Made by a program: the position numbers and the translations under genes
Source: Aquanectria penicillioides
Taxonomy: Eukaryota; Ascomycota; Sordariomycetes; Hypocreales; Nectriaceae
Length of the DNA stretch: 64,000 bases
Direction of reading: 5' to 3'
Assembly (NCBI GenBank): GCA_003415625.1
Contig: PYIU01000006.1
Coordinates: 3,720,001 to 3,784,000 of the forward strand
The notes under the pieces: model-generated
Told to the model about the DNA's origin: nothing
Databases searched by the model: none
The model's input: only the letters and a program-made list of their open reading frames with translations
Part shown: piece by piece, positions 48,282-60,191 of the stretch
Numbering within the stretch: the first letter of the stretch is position 1
Layout: the number at the start of each line of letters is the position of its first letter

Positions 48282-51200
48282 ATGGCATCGGCTACGCTGT
48301 CGAAGCCTGATATCTCGGCCGCCATCTTCTCGCCCCAAAGCAGCGCCCCCAAAGCGCCATATCTCGCCCATGTCCGATCGCGATTGCTCGAAGACGCTCT
48401 TTTGAGACCTCTCCGAGAGGCTATAGACGAACTCCCAGAGGTTTGGGATAACTTGGTGTCATCGAGAGAAGATGCTGCTCTACTACAGGATGGAAGAGTA
48501 CGTGCAGAGCTTCTACGAGATTGGCTCAACACTGGCTCTTCAGAGGCAGTCGAGTCAGATACTTCTGGGCTTGTCACTCTGCCTCTATTAACCGCTATCC
48601 ATGTGGTGCAATACTTGGACTACCTACAACAGACAGGTCTTACACATTTGGAATTCTTGAATAGTCTTATGGATGGCGGCGTTCAAGGTTATTGCATTGG
48701 TTTATTATCGGCCATTATTATTGCGTCCTCTGGAGACTACGGAGAAGTTGTTAAGAATGCCGCAGCCGGTATTCAGTTGTCATTTGCTATTGGTGCATTT
48801 GGTGATGTGGCCGGCGCCGTATCTGGTATTGGGTGGACTACTCTTGCTATCCGGTTACGCCACGGCAGCAAGGAGGAGGAAGCTGAGATGTTAGAGAAAT
48901 TACCAGGGGCAAGTATTTCCATCCATGTTGTACAAGTACAACAATTTCATCTAACATTACTTCAGGCATATTTTTCAACGATATCAGACCCCCAGAGCAG
49001 GAGTCTCATAGTTCCTGACGATTGCGTCGATGCCGTCCAGGCCTATGCAGAGCAAAAAGGTCTTCAGCCGAAGACAATGCATATTCGAAGCAAACTTCAC
49101 GATCTCACGAACTCCAAGTTAGCTAAAGAATGCAGTGACTGGATCCACAGCTTCAAAGAACTTCCTTTTCTCCACGGCAGCACACTCCGCGTGCCTGTCT
49201 TGTCAAACAAGACTGGGGACAACTTGAACAACACATCCAAATTGCTCAGCGAGGAGGTTATTGAGACCATTTTGGCATCACTTTGTGACTGGTCTCTTGT
49301 CATCCGCAATCTCGCTGACAATCTTCAGAAGACCAACCAACATCATCACTCCCTTGCCTTGTTTGGCATCGGCAACTCGGTTCCTCTCGCTCCCTTCCGC
49401 CACCACAATCTTGAAATCACGAAACTAGACATGTTATCGATTACCACAACCAGCACGACTCCTCCTTCTCCCATCACCCAAAAAGGTCCAATGGCCTTTC
49501 CGGAAGATGCAATTGCTATCGTTGGCGCTGGTTGTCGCTTGCCGGGAGCAAGCTCGTTGGAGCAACTATGGGATCTCATTTCAGAAGGCAAATCGAGACT
49601 TGAGACTTTCCGTTCTGACAGAGCTAATCTGAAGGAATCCTACCGAGCGGGCCAGGATAAGGATTGGGCCAACAAGAGAGATTTCTTTGGCAACTATGTC
49701 GATGATATTGACAGTTTTGATTACTCGTTTTTCGGCATCAGCCCTAGGGAGGCAAAGTACATGGACCCCCAACAGCGTCTTCTCCTGGCCACAGCTTTCG
49801 AGGCTATGGATTCCAGTGGTTACCTGCGTCACCATCAAAGAGATCGTGGAGATTCTGTCGGATGCTTCATTGGAGCCAGTTATACTGAGTACCTCGAAAA
49901 CACAAGCGCATACGGCCCATCAGCCTTCACTGCCACTGGTACCATTAGAGCCTTCTTGTCAGGAAAAATCAGTTATCATTTTGGTTGGAGCGGCCCTTCC
50001 GAAGTCCTCGACACTGCTTGCTCTGCTTCCATTGTCGCAGTTCATCGAGCTTGTCAGGCTATCCATGCTGGAGAATGTTCCATGGCCCTGGCAGGAGGCG
50101 TCAACTTGATCACTGGCATCAACAATTACTTCGATCTTGGAAAAGCCAGTTTCCTAAGCCCTACTGGACAATGCAAACCTTTTGATGATGCCGCTGATGG
50201 GTATTGCCGTGCCGATGGTGTTGGCCTTGTTGTGTTGAAACCTCTCCACGAGGCTGTTGCCGATGGAGATCACATCATGGGTGTAATCCATGCGACCGGG
50301 ACGAACCAAGGTGGTATCGATGCCCCAGGTATTACCGTACCCGATGGAATCGCACAAAGAGCATTGTACAGAGGTGTTCTCTCCAAGTCTGGTATCAACA
50401 AACACGATGTCTCCTATGTAGAGGCGCACGGAACTGGCACTCAAGTGGGAGACCCGATTGAGATCAAGAGTATCCGCGAAGTCTTTGGTGGATCAACCCG
50501 TGCCAATCCCTTGTATCTCGGCTCACTCAAGGCAAATATCGGCCACAGTGAAACAGCGGCAGGTGTAGCAAGTTTGCTGAAAGTTCTGACCATGTTCCGC
50601 CATCATGGTATTCCACCTCTGCGAGGCTTCAATAATCTCAACCACAAGATTCCTGCCTTGGAGCCGGACAATATGTGCATCCCCAAGGAATTGTTGCCTT
50701 GGAGTTTAAAGCGTCCCCACATTGCGTGCATCAACAGCTATGGAGCTTCTGGTAGCAACTCTGCCTTACTCTGCTCTGAATGGGCGGAAAGCGATAAACC
50801 TATCAGCAACGCTGTTCCTGAGTTCCCTGTTCTTCTGAGCGCTGCTTCGGTGGAAAGTTTGCAAAGATATACAGAGGACCTATCAGCTTACATATCCAAA
50901 TCATCCGCCAGCTTGAGAATTGACGACCTCGCGTATACGCTCAGTGAGCGGCGGAAACATCACCGCATTCGATTGTCTACAACGGCCATAGATCTGGCAA
51001 ATTTAGTTGACAAGCTACACCAAACCTCTCTAGATGACCTTATTCAAATTCCAAAAGACCCAAAGAGAGTTGTGCTCGCATTCTCTGGTCAAAGCCGCAC
51101 TACGATTGGTTTGGACCAGTCCGTACGACGGTCCTACCCTCGGTTTGAAGAACACATCACAAAATGCAGTGAGATTCTCCAGAGCTTCGGATGTCCTGAC

Positions 51201-54200
51201 ATTCTCCCTGCCCTCAGTGAGACTACCGCCATCTCCGACCCGGTGTTACTGCAGTGCGGAACAGTTGCTGTGCAATACTCCTGTGCGAAATGCTGGGTTG
51301 ATGGTGGGCTTCAAGTCGATGCCGTCGTTGGCCACAGCTTGGGCGAGCTTACCGCACTAGCCATCTCTGGAGCACTATCACTTTCTGATACTTTGAAGGT
51401 GGTGTATAACAGAGCCCAGCTCATCAACCAAAAATGGGGCTCCGAGCGTGGAACAATGTTGGCAATTCATGCTCCGCTCGAGACTGTGAAATCCATCATG
51501 GAAATCGTAGAGACTATTGTGAGCGCAGAAGATGAAAAGCTAGAAATTGCTTGCTACAACAGCACGTCCAGCCACATTGTTGTCGGCAAGGAAGCCTCCA
51601 TTGGCATGGCCGAGAAAATTCTCCAGCAAGATAGCAGGCACCAGGGGATTCAGTACCAGCGTCTGAATGTGAGCCACGGCTTTCACTCACGTTTCACTGA
51701 GCCTTTGCTACACGATCTCGTCCAATTCGAAAGGACGCTCGAATTCCAAAAGCCTGTGATTCCTCTTGAGACCTCTACTAAAATTCCAGTCGACTTCGAG
51801 GCCACAGACTCGACTTACATTGCCAATCATGCTAGGGACCCGGTCTACTATGTTGATGCTATTCATCGCCTAGAAAACCGATTGGGACCTTGTGTTTGGC
51901 TTGAGGCGGGCTGGGGATCTCCGATTGTTCCTATGACAAAGAAGGCTGTTGTTAACCCCAAACTCCACATCTTTCAGTCTGTTACTGCGCCAGCGGCAGT
52001 GGTTGCAAATCTGTGGCGCGAAGGAATCACCATCACCGATTGGAGCTTCCTCACTCCTGATGATTGTGGCCTAAAGGCCGTTTGGCTACCGCCTTATAAC
52101 TTTGATAACTCCAAGGCGTGGCTTGATCATGTCGATCATGCCGTCGAAGAACAAGAGGCTGGTAGATTGCTCCAAGCTGCTAGTGAAAACGCAACCAACG
52201 TTCTGATTCCACAGTTGGTCACTTACAAGAGTGCAATTGGGTCTGATGGCTTAGCACATGAATTCTCCCTCGATACCACCACGGAGAGGTTCACTAGCAT
52301 TGTCAGGGGTCACGCGGTTCGCCAGAAGCCATTGTGTCCTGCTTCTATGTACATGGAGGCCGCCGTCATGGGGGTTGATAAACTTGGCTCTGAACTTAGA
52401 GAGAAGACTATCACGTTTAACAACGTGACGTTCTCCAAGCCTCTTGGCTGTAGTGAAGGTCTACATGTCAGATTGTGCCTAAACAAGATATCCGCTGCCC
52501 CGAAAGAATCCTGGCACTACTCTGTGCAGTCAGCATCCAACTCGGCATACTCCGAAGGCGAGTTCAGTGTATCTGGGTCCGCTCATTCTGACCTAGAACT
52601 TTACGAAATGCTTGTATCTGAAGGAATGGCGTCTTTAAAGAATGATCCAGAGGCAGAGAAGCTCAGAAAGGCCACTGCCTACTCTTTGTTTTCCAGAATT
52701 GTGGAGTACTCAGACCTTCTGCGGGGCATCTCACGGATCACGTTGGGCCAGAAGCAAGCCTTGGCTCAGATTCAGGTTCCAAATACCAACTGGAAGACTT
52801 CTGAGAGCAGTGTATCCGGATTTTTTGACGCCATCACCCTGGATACATTTATTCAGGTGCTAGGTCTTCTCATTAACTGCAACAATGCGTCTGAGTCGGG
52901 TGATGAAATATACATTGCCTCTTGTATTGACAAGATGGTCATATCGCCAATCGATTTTGAAGAACCTCAAACTTGGACCGTGTACGCTACCTATTCAGCT
53001 ACGGACAGCAAAACCCTGAGCGGCGCTGTTTTTGTCTTCTCTGCAGCCGGGAAGTTGGTGGCGTTCGGTTCCAAGATCCAGTTTATGAAGACTCAGGCAG
53101 CCAGACTAGAGCGTGTGCTGGAGGCTGCCAACTCTCAAATGGCCAAATCAGCTCCCTCCTCGAAAGCCCAAGATATGAACCGGGACGTTTCGGTTCCTAT
53201 TGCTGCAATCGGGTCTCAGATTGACATGAATTTCAACCCGCAAATCAGCGCTCGGCCACCATCACGCGCAGGGACGGCCTCCAGCTCGGAGGCTGTTTCA
53301 GGCCATATTGATGTCCTCAAATCGTTAATTGCCGCCTTCTCGGGAATCAAGGAGGCCGATATCCAAGATGACATGAGCTTTGCCAGTATGGGTCTTGATT
53401 CGCTGGCAGCCATGGAGCTAGCAAGCGAAATCGAGTCCACGCTTAATATTCAAGTTAACTCGGAAGATCTCTTGACCGGGGATATCAGGTCGTTGTCGAA
53501 GCTTCTGCCTGGGGCAAATGTGGACAACTTGTCTCAGAATCTCGAGACTATGTCAAAGTCATCCGACACCTTCATCGAGTCCCATAGAACTTCAATCGAT
53601 AGTGATAACGACGATTCCACAGCTATGTCGACGCCTCCCGATCTTGGCTTTCAGTCAGGTCTCAGTGGCTCCTTGGGTAAGAGCCTTCCTTGGAAAAAGC
53701 CGGCCAGTTTGCTCAACGGTCGTTTCAAGATCGAAACGGTTGTCTATAAAGAAATTGATGGGGTTAAAGTACCTGCTGATCTCTATATCCCATCGGAGAA
53801 GCCGCCTCAGTCGATGCCTATAGGTATAAAACCCTCAATTTTTGCCATTTAAGTGCTAGGTTTGCTAACTTTCACACCAAAGCCATCATGATCCACGGTG
53901 GTGGTCATCTTACGCTATCACGACGTGCGGTGCGACCTGCGCAGACCAGATTCTTACTCGAAAACGGCATTTTCCCTGTCAGCTTGGATTATCAGCTCGC
54001 TCCGCACGTAAATGTTCTGGATGGCTCCATGACTGATGTCCGGGATGCTTGTGTTTGGGCGAGAAGAGACTTGCCCAATATCATGGCGCTCAAAGGTTTC
54101 ACTCTGGACCCAACCAAGCTCGTGGTCATCGGTTGGTCAACAGGAGGTACTCTTGCAATGACAACTTCCTGGACTCTTCCAGAGATCGGTCACGCGCCGC

Positions 54201-54901
54201 CTTTGGCCATCCTGAGCTTCTACTGCCCTGTAGAGTACAACCCTGATGGTATGTATTTCGCCTTACCCAAAGACTTTGCTAATAGTTGAATGCTCTAGCG
54301 CCCATCACTATGGGTGAAGATCACACTACCCGTACCATGTCGCTAAGCCAAATCCGGGCCTCTCTTCCTCCAGGGCCTGTAAGATCCCTATTTGGATTTA
54401 TTGCCTTGGTCCGAACTGACCTTCTCCCAGGCTACTAGCCATGCTTTCAACACGATGGACACCACCAAGTTGGGTTGGCTTTGTGAGGATGACCCACGTT
54501 CGGAATTGGTCCTTGCCCTCATCAAAGAAAAGAATGGTATGTCATTGCTCTTTAATGGCCTACCTTCTAGTGGGGAAGAGCTACTTCCTGCTGATAGAGA
54601 TCGGGCTGCAGCTTTCAGCCCACTCGTCCATGCTCGCCTAGGCACTTACAATACACCAACGTATTTGATCTTCGGAGACGAGGATGAGATTGCTCCGTTC
54701 CACAAGGCCGTCGAGTTTGAGCAAGCGCTTAACAACAATGGAGTTGTTTGTGGCTTCTTGCCAGTCACCGGAGCGAAACACATTTTCGACTTGGGTTTAT
54801 CCCCTGGGAGTAAGGGTTGGGAGATTGGCGTCGGCCCCGGATACGACTTTCTTTTGAGACAGATTGAGGGCGCCCACAAGACTGAGCAATTAGGGGATTG
54901 A
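48282..54901 (+). CDS. ascC-like: Non-reducing polyketide synthase SAT-KS-AT-PT-ACP-TE (AscC/StbA-like, orsellinic-acid type)
   Basis: Four exons (introns 53824-53882, 54249-54298 and 54379-54430) give about 2152 residues. SAT: nucleophile Cys in GYCIGLLSA (~137). KS: DTACSAS (~576), EAHGTGT, KANIGH. AT: VVGHSLGELTA (~1016). PT: His in VRGHAVRQ (~1343) and Asp in SGFFDAITLDTF (~1518). A single ACP: ASMGLDSLAAMEL (~1704). C-terminal TE of the alpha/beta-hydrolase (esterase) type: MIHGGGHL (oxyanion) and IGWSTGGTLA (~1930), with the catalytic His probably in GAKHIF. No methyltransferase and no reductive release domain, so release of a free, non-methylated aromatic acid such as orsellinic acid is expected. 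The carboxyl would then be reduced by the separate A-T-R enzyme, as for StbA/StbB. Every active site I looked for is present and the frame is open over 5.5 kb. Confidence 0.94.
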
Positions 54902-55151
54902 TAGGACGGTTTTCATCGGAGATTAGCATTAGGGTTGGTTCAGGATTTTGCGAGGTTTGTTGATTTTACCCCCAGTTCAAAGATTGTCTGGCTGTTTTAC
55001 AAAGAGATCAACACATATTTTGATTCATCGAGTAGATAAGCTCAGAATTTTCGAATTCCAGATATGATTATAATTAATATAATTGATCTAATATATGTGA
55101 TTCTAGAGCATTCGTGATCTCTGAAATGTCACAGATCGGTGTATGTTGATA

Positions 55152-56087
55152 TCAGAGTAAGCTGTGTCGTGTTCTCATTTTTCGATTCTGAGGGTTGTAC
55201 AAATGTCGAAGATCTGTATCATTGCTCGTCCCTGAAAACCCTACCATCTGGTCGCGCATACAATACAAAGCCTCTTCGAGGTGTTTCGCATTCGGAGACC
55301 TTGATTTCAGAGATTGCGCAACCGCAATTCCGCCATTCAGGTGAACTGACACATGATTCGAAGCCGATCCATCCCCTTGGTGTTCTTGGAGAAACTCTAT
55401 GGTGACAAAGAGTATACTGCCGAGAACGGCAATCTCGGCACTCCTGACTGACTCATCCAGGGACTTGTTCAAACTCTGCATTGCCAGGTTGTATTCGCAC
55501 GTGGCGTATTCAGCCGGAGAATTGGTTCTGGCTGGGTCGTACCAGGACATTATCGGAGAGTAATGGCATCTGCTCAATACACTAATGGCAAGCGTTGCGT
55601 GATAAATGCTTTGTTCCGCATGTGCGGCCTGAAGTACCAGACCTTTCCACATAGAGCTATCGAAATACAGTGAGAACTCGCCAGCGCAGATGGTTCGGAA
55701 GTAGTCGAATTGGTTCGCCTCAAATTTTGAAAGGCTGAGCATAGCCGGATGTAAGTCAAAGGGCGTAAACTGCGTGTCGAGTGTCTTATCCAGCCCCGTC
55801 ATCATATGTGCTGGTAACACTTGTGAGGAACTTTTGCCAAAGTCGCACTCACGCCCTGTCCGACTACATTGGACACATGAGGGCCTAGCTTCGTCGCACT
55901 TTTTGCGCCTGATCCTAGCAGCAAAATTAGCAAATATTCGTAAGGGAACAGCCGTTTCAATGGCATCTATCTCATACTTGCAGGTGAGGCATCCACTCTT
56001 GACCTTGCGCCCTCCTTGCGCGCCGGGCCGAGACTTCTTGCTGGACTGACCAGTCTCGGACTGCTCCCGGGGCTCCCGAGACTTCAT
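55152..56087 (-). CDS. Zn2Cys6 transcription factor, short (possibly truncated)
   Basis: ATG at 56087. An intron at 55915-55977 (GTATGA ... TGCTAAT ... TGCTAG; 63 nt, stop-free) splits the zinc cluster. Removing it gives CLTCKIRRKKCDEARPSC followed by VQCSRTGREC, a perfect C-x2-C-x6-C-x6-C-x2-C-x6-C binuclear cluster after a basic N terminus. The rest (FDYFRTICAGEFSLYFDSSMWKGLVLQAAHAEQSIYHATLAIS) matches the Fungal_trans_2-type regulatory domain. The protein is only about 290 residues, whereas these factors are usually 400-700, and the frame ends 250 bp from the convergent NR-PKS stop, leaving no room for the normal C-terminal half. It may be a truncated regulator that can still bind DNA. It diverges from the epoxide hydrolase gene. 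Confidence 0.82.
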   Translation of the reverse strand: MKSREPREQSETGQSSKKSRPGAQGGRKVKSGCLTCKYEIDAIETAVPLRIFANFAARIRRKKCDEARPSCVQCSRTGRECDFGKSSSQVLPAHMMTGLDKTLDTQFTPFDLHPAMLSLSKFEANQFDYFRTICAGEFSLYFDSSMWKGLVLQAAHAEQSIYHATLAISVLSRCHYSPIMSWYDPARTNSPAEYATCEYNLAMQSLNKSLDESVRSAEIAVLGSILFVTIEFLQEHQGDGSASNHVSVHLNGGIAVAQSLKSRSPNAKHLEEALYCMRDQMVGFSGTSNDTDLRHLYNPQNRKMRTRHSLL

Positions 56088-56611
56088 CCAATGATACCTA
56101 CTTTATCGCCACAACCCGATGCCGAAATATCCTAGTCACTTCTTAGAAGAGACACCAATTTGTAGCAGATGCCTCGCCAATATGTCAGATCCGTGGTCAA
56201 GAGCCCAGGTTGGCAAATCATTGGGGGCGTAAGAGCTTCATCTTAGTCAACGCGCCGGGTATCATGGTGCTGTATTCGTGCTTATTACCCCGCTTCCTTC
56301 GCGGCCTGCAACGCCGGATGGCGGAATTTAGTAGTTGGTTTCTATTGGACAGGGCGTATCTTATGACTCTTCTTCTCTCAGTCTTGGTAAATCCATCTCA
56401 TTGGTCCAGGCGTATCCTGAGGTCTGTGATAGGTAGTTCAACAGTCAAGAGTGACGATGTCATCAACCAGCGTATCCGAAACGCCGACGACGGCGAGAGT
56501 GGCGCGGCACATTCAACATTTTTCTCACAGATCCGCGGGTTATATAAAGCATTGTTCCTACCTGTCTGTCAAGTTCTTCGCATTGGTATTTTAGAGCATT
56601 TCCGATTTACA
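56088..56611. promoter_or_regulatory. Bidirectional promoter: Zn2Cys6 regulator / epoxide hydrolase
   Basis: 524 bases between divergent starts. An open frame runs through part of it in phase with the epoxide hydrolase (from 56210), but it shows no EHN-family homology and the family start fits ATG 56612. A TATATAA-like box (GGTTATATAAAGC near 56538-56550) lies about 65 bp before that ATG. Confidence 0.55.
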
Positions 56612-57914
56612 ATGGCTACCGTACCTTTCAAGATCCACGTGTCGGACGAGAAGCTCGACCGACTACGACAAAAGCTTACTTTGGCCGAGTTTCCCAGTGA
56701 TGAGAGCTTCAAACCCGCAAGTTCTTGGTCTCAAGGCCCACCAGTTGATGTGATTCAACGCTTGGCCAAATATTGGCACAATGGGTTCGATTGGCGAAAA
56801 GCTGAAGCTGGTCTAAACACCTTTTCGCAATTTGTCACCCCAATTGATGTTGATGGATTCGGAACCCATACCATTCATCATATACATGAGAAAAGTGCTC
56901 ACCCAGATGCCATCCCACTTCTGTTTCTTCACGGATGGCCCGGCAGTTTCATCGAAGTGACTAAAATAGTAAAAGACTTGGTGCAAGGTTCATCCGATGG
57001 ACCAGCATTTCATGTGGTGGCTCCTAGTCTGGTTGACTTTGGCTTTTCTTCTCCCAGCGCCAAGGTAAGGAAAAAAATTATTCAAGATGATTCTCTTCTA
57101 AGCTTGAAGCAGGACGGCTTTTTTATGGAGCAGCATGCTGAGACTTACCACAAACTCATGCAAGCCCTTGGGTACAAGGAATATGGTATTTCAATAATTC
57201 ACCACCCAGAATATTTCTAACATCCTCTCAGTTATCCAGGCTGGAGATGTGGGTGCGTTCACAGCGAGGTTCATCGCCAAGAAATTTGGCAATTCCAGCT
57301 GCAAGGCGTGTCACATCAACACGCCCATGCCTAGCAAGCCTGACCCTAAGCTCCACCCCGAACTCCACGCTCGCTTTGTTTCCACGCCGCCGAGCGAAGC
57401 AGAGAAGAGAGGTCTCGCAAGAGTTGAAGAGTTCTGGAACGAAGGTTTTGGATACTACAAGCAGATGGCTACAAAGCCACTGACCATTGGGTTCAGCATG
57501 AGAGACAGTCCCGTTGGACTGCTGGCCTGGCTTTATGAGAAGATGCATGACTGGAGCGATAACTATGCTTGGACAGATGATGAAATCCTGACCTGGGTTA
57601 GCATTTACTACTTTTCCACACCAGGTCCAGAGGCTTCTGCCAAGGTGTATTATGCGTTCGATCACGACCAACCAAAGGCCGTCGCCACGGTGCAGTCGTA
57701 TATCGACGTCCCCCTCGGAATGACGAGATTTGAAAATGACTCCGTCTCGCTCCCCAAGATCTGGAACGGAACGCTCGGTCCCATCGTGTTCCAGAGTGAA
57801 TACGATGTCGGCGGGCACTTTGCAGCATGGGAACGGCCAGACGCCATAATCAAAGATGTGCGCGAGATGTTCAAGGCCTATTCCGGAGAAGGCGGGGCAG
57901 TTGTGAAGTCGTAG
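56612..57914 (+). CDS. EHN-type (microsomal / juvenile-hormone-like) epoxide hydrolase
   Basis: Three exons (introns 57065-57112 and 57186-57231) give about 402 residues. ATG 56612 gives the family N terminus (VPFKIHVSDEKLDRLRQKL, EHN domain). Then PLLFLHGWPGSFIE (HGWPGS oxyanion loop), VIQAGDVGAF (nucleophile Asp, created by the second splice), a lid Tyr in VSIYYFSTPG or AKVYYAF, and GGHFAAWERPD (His of the charge relay). All catalytic elements are present. These enzymes open epoxides to diols; the animal juvenile-hormone members act on a terminal farnesyl-type epoxide. That chemistry would suit an epoxidised prenyl tail of the region B product, yet the local P450-reductase is a pseudogene, so it may act on an epoxide made elsewhere or by another P450, or protect the cell. 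Direct cluster membership is inferred from position. Confidence 0.88.
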
Positions 57915-60191
57915 GGATAGCAACATGGACAACCCAACCGTGCCAACCTCACGGAACCGACATGCCGATCTACGAAATCGGGAGAGATCAACTTCACTAG
58001 ATAGAACCAATCAAGTATCTTTCATCACGAATTTTTGCTTTTTGGAGCCTTGGTAATCGCCACACGTGTTCTTGGCTAGGGTTGACTGTTTCCATGAAGC
58101 TGGAAAAAAAGAAAAGAGAAATAGTTGACCTTCAGCAGCCGACTAGTTCGAGAGTCCCCTCAAAGGCCAAGAGAGCAGCTTGGTTTCCTCCTCGCCACCA
58201 TTGGTCGATCAGGCAAATATTGGTATTTCTAGTCCCAGATTTACTAATAGTCTGCTGTGACGCGTCGCAAGTAATGAGCAGGCCAATAGCACTGATCACG
58301 ATGATCCTTGTAGGGCGTCGGGTCTCGCGCTAAGCCTTAGGTGGCGCACATGTTCATCCCCCACGGGCGACTAAGATGGTGAGCCGCTCTTATTTTGCTC
58401 CCCTTTTTGCTTTCGTTCTATTTTCTGTCCTGGACGGACTCGTCATCAATCATCTGCCCTTCTCGGAGGATGCTCTCCCACCAACGGATTCAACTGCCCT
58501 GTACCCGGTTCATGTCAAGCAGGGGAATTGAACGGGAAAAGGGAATGCTGGTCACTAACTCGCCTTAGCCCAATCCAGGATCCATCGCCGTGCGGACAAA
58601 GGGACCGACCAGGGTCTGTAGGGTTACAATTAAGCATGTTATGACCTGGATTGCCAAGACAGGACCCATCTCGTCGCAGAACCGTTTGTCTTGGCCACGG
58701 CCTAATATCACCACATGGTTCGGTCCCACCTTGGTGATGAAATCGAGCATCCTGACTCGACCATTTACGATGCATGAAGCTACCCCTTGTTGGCTCGTGT
58801 CATGAAAAGAGACCTTGTTCTGGCGATCTCTTCCGCCTGTCATGGTCAGTTTGAGTGGGACGTGAGTTTGCCAAAGCGATGTTTTTGTTGTTGTGGTTTT
58901 TTTTTTCTGCATTCTCAGTGTCCTCCCTCCCAATGCTGCGTGGTGGTTGTGTATCTAGCCTTATGTCAATGCTGCTGGAGATCTCGATTTGTAAATGCCC
59001 TAAGTTATACAGCATCTTTAACCAACACCATCTTGGCATACATGACTGTTTCAGAAAGTCGCCGCTAGCCGCTGTCTCTCGTCTTCGGCATTGCTCGGGC
59101 GCTTTTCCAAGCGTGGGGGTGAGCTAATATTGATACGAACTTTGACAGAGCAGCAAGCATCACCATTTGCAAATCTGGCAATTGCCGCCGTGCTGTTGGG
59201 TTGGGCTCGCCACACTGATTATCGATCCATCTAATCAGATCATCAGGATGCTCTAGCGCGAGAAACACCGTGGAATGGACAGCATAGAGCCACCGGATAT
59301 GTGGCAGGGCCGATCCCTTGGCCCTGAGGCAAAAAAGGCCGGTAGGATTCGAGCACAGAAGCGTCCGGCATGACCCGATGTTAGCGCAGAGCCGAGAGCA
59401 AAAAAATTTCAATACTCATGGTAAAGTTGCTGTTTTATTTCTCACTTCGGTCTTGGCCCCATGCTAACTAACGGACGGGAAACCAATCAAATAGAAATCC
59501 TTGAGCCGGGAATTGTCCTCGGGTTCTACCAGTTCAGTCGGTTTTCGAGTCCGCCAAGAGTCACCAACATAGGCTAAAGCTTGGCCCAACGTGAAGGACA
59601 GGCCACCAACTGAATCAGGACAGCACGCGATGGCCCAAACGGCTCTTAGACCGGTCTGGGCAGCGTGGGGACGCCCTGGACAATACGGACATAGGGCCAC
59701 TGCCGCCACACTCAAAATTGTCCTCGACCGACCCACGATGTGACGGTAGCCGGGATAGACTCGAAGCTCGAGTCCATGCTGACCCACAACCTCCCAAGAG
59801 TTCGGGGAGTCAAGTGGACGCACCGGCATGCGCAGTTGGTGGATCTTATCTGATCATCAGGACGCAGACGGGGCGACATCGGGCTCCGTTCCCTTGTCTC
59901 TCATCGCCAATGGGCCCGACAGGTTGGCGCGGGATGAGTGGGAGCATCCAAATGCCTCTTCCAGGTGTTTTTTCTGCGAGGGTAGCTCTCGTTTTTTGGG
60001 CTGGCCGCATCATCTTAAATAGCAAGAGGTTCGACGATCACTGTTCACTTCTTTCCGGTGCCAGTCTCGTTGCCTCTTTTAAATTCCGTCGGCTCTGCCA
60101 CCTGTTTCTCTGCAGGAATTCTGCAAGTGCCATTCTCTCCAAGTCAAATCAGACAAGGCAGTCTTGGTCTTCGCCTTGGACATCTCAAGCC
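57915..60191. other. Gene-poor stretch, right boundary of region B
   Basis: About 2.3 kb with only short, motif-free frames on both strands. The last 200 bases before 60192 are pyrimidine-rich and probably the leader of the siderophore-transporter-like gene. The cluster boundary is likely here. Confidence 0.45.

Noticed and set aside
56210..56611. N-terminal extension of the epoxide hydrolase from the upstream in-phase start
   Set aside because: The extension has no EHN homology and lies in the divergent promoter with a TATA-like box; ATG 56612 gives the family start.
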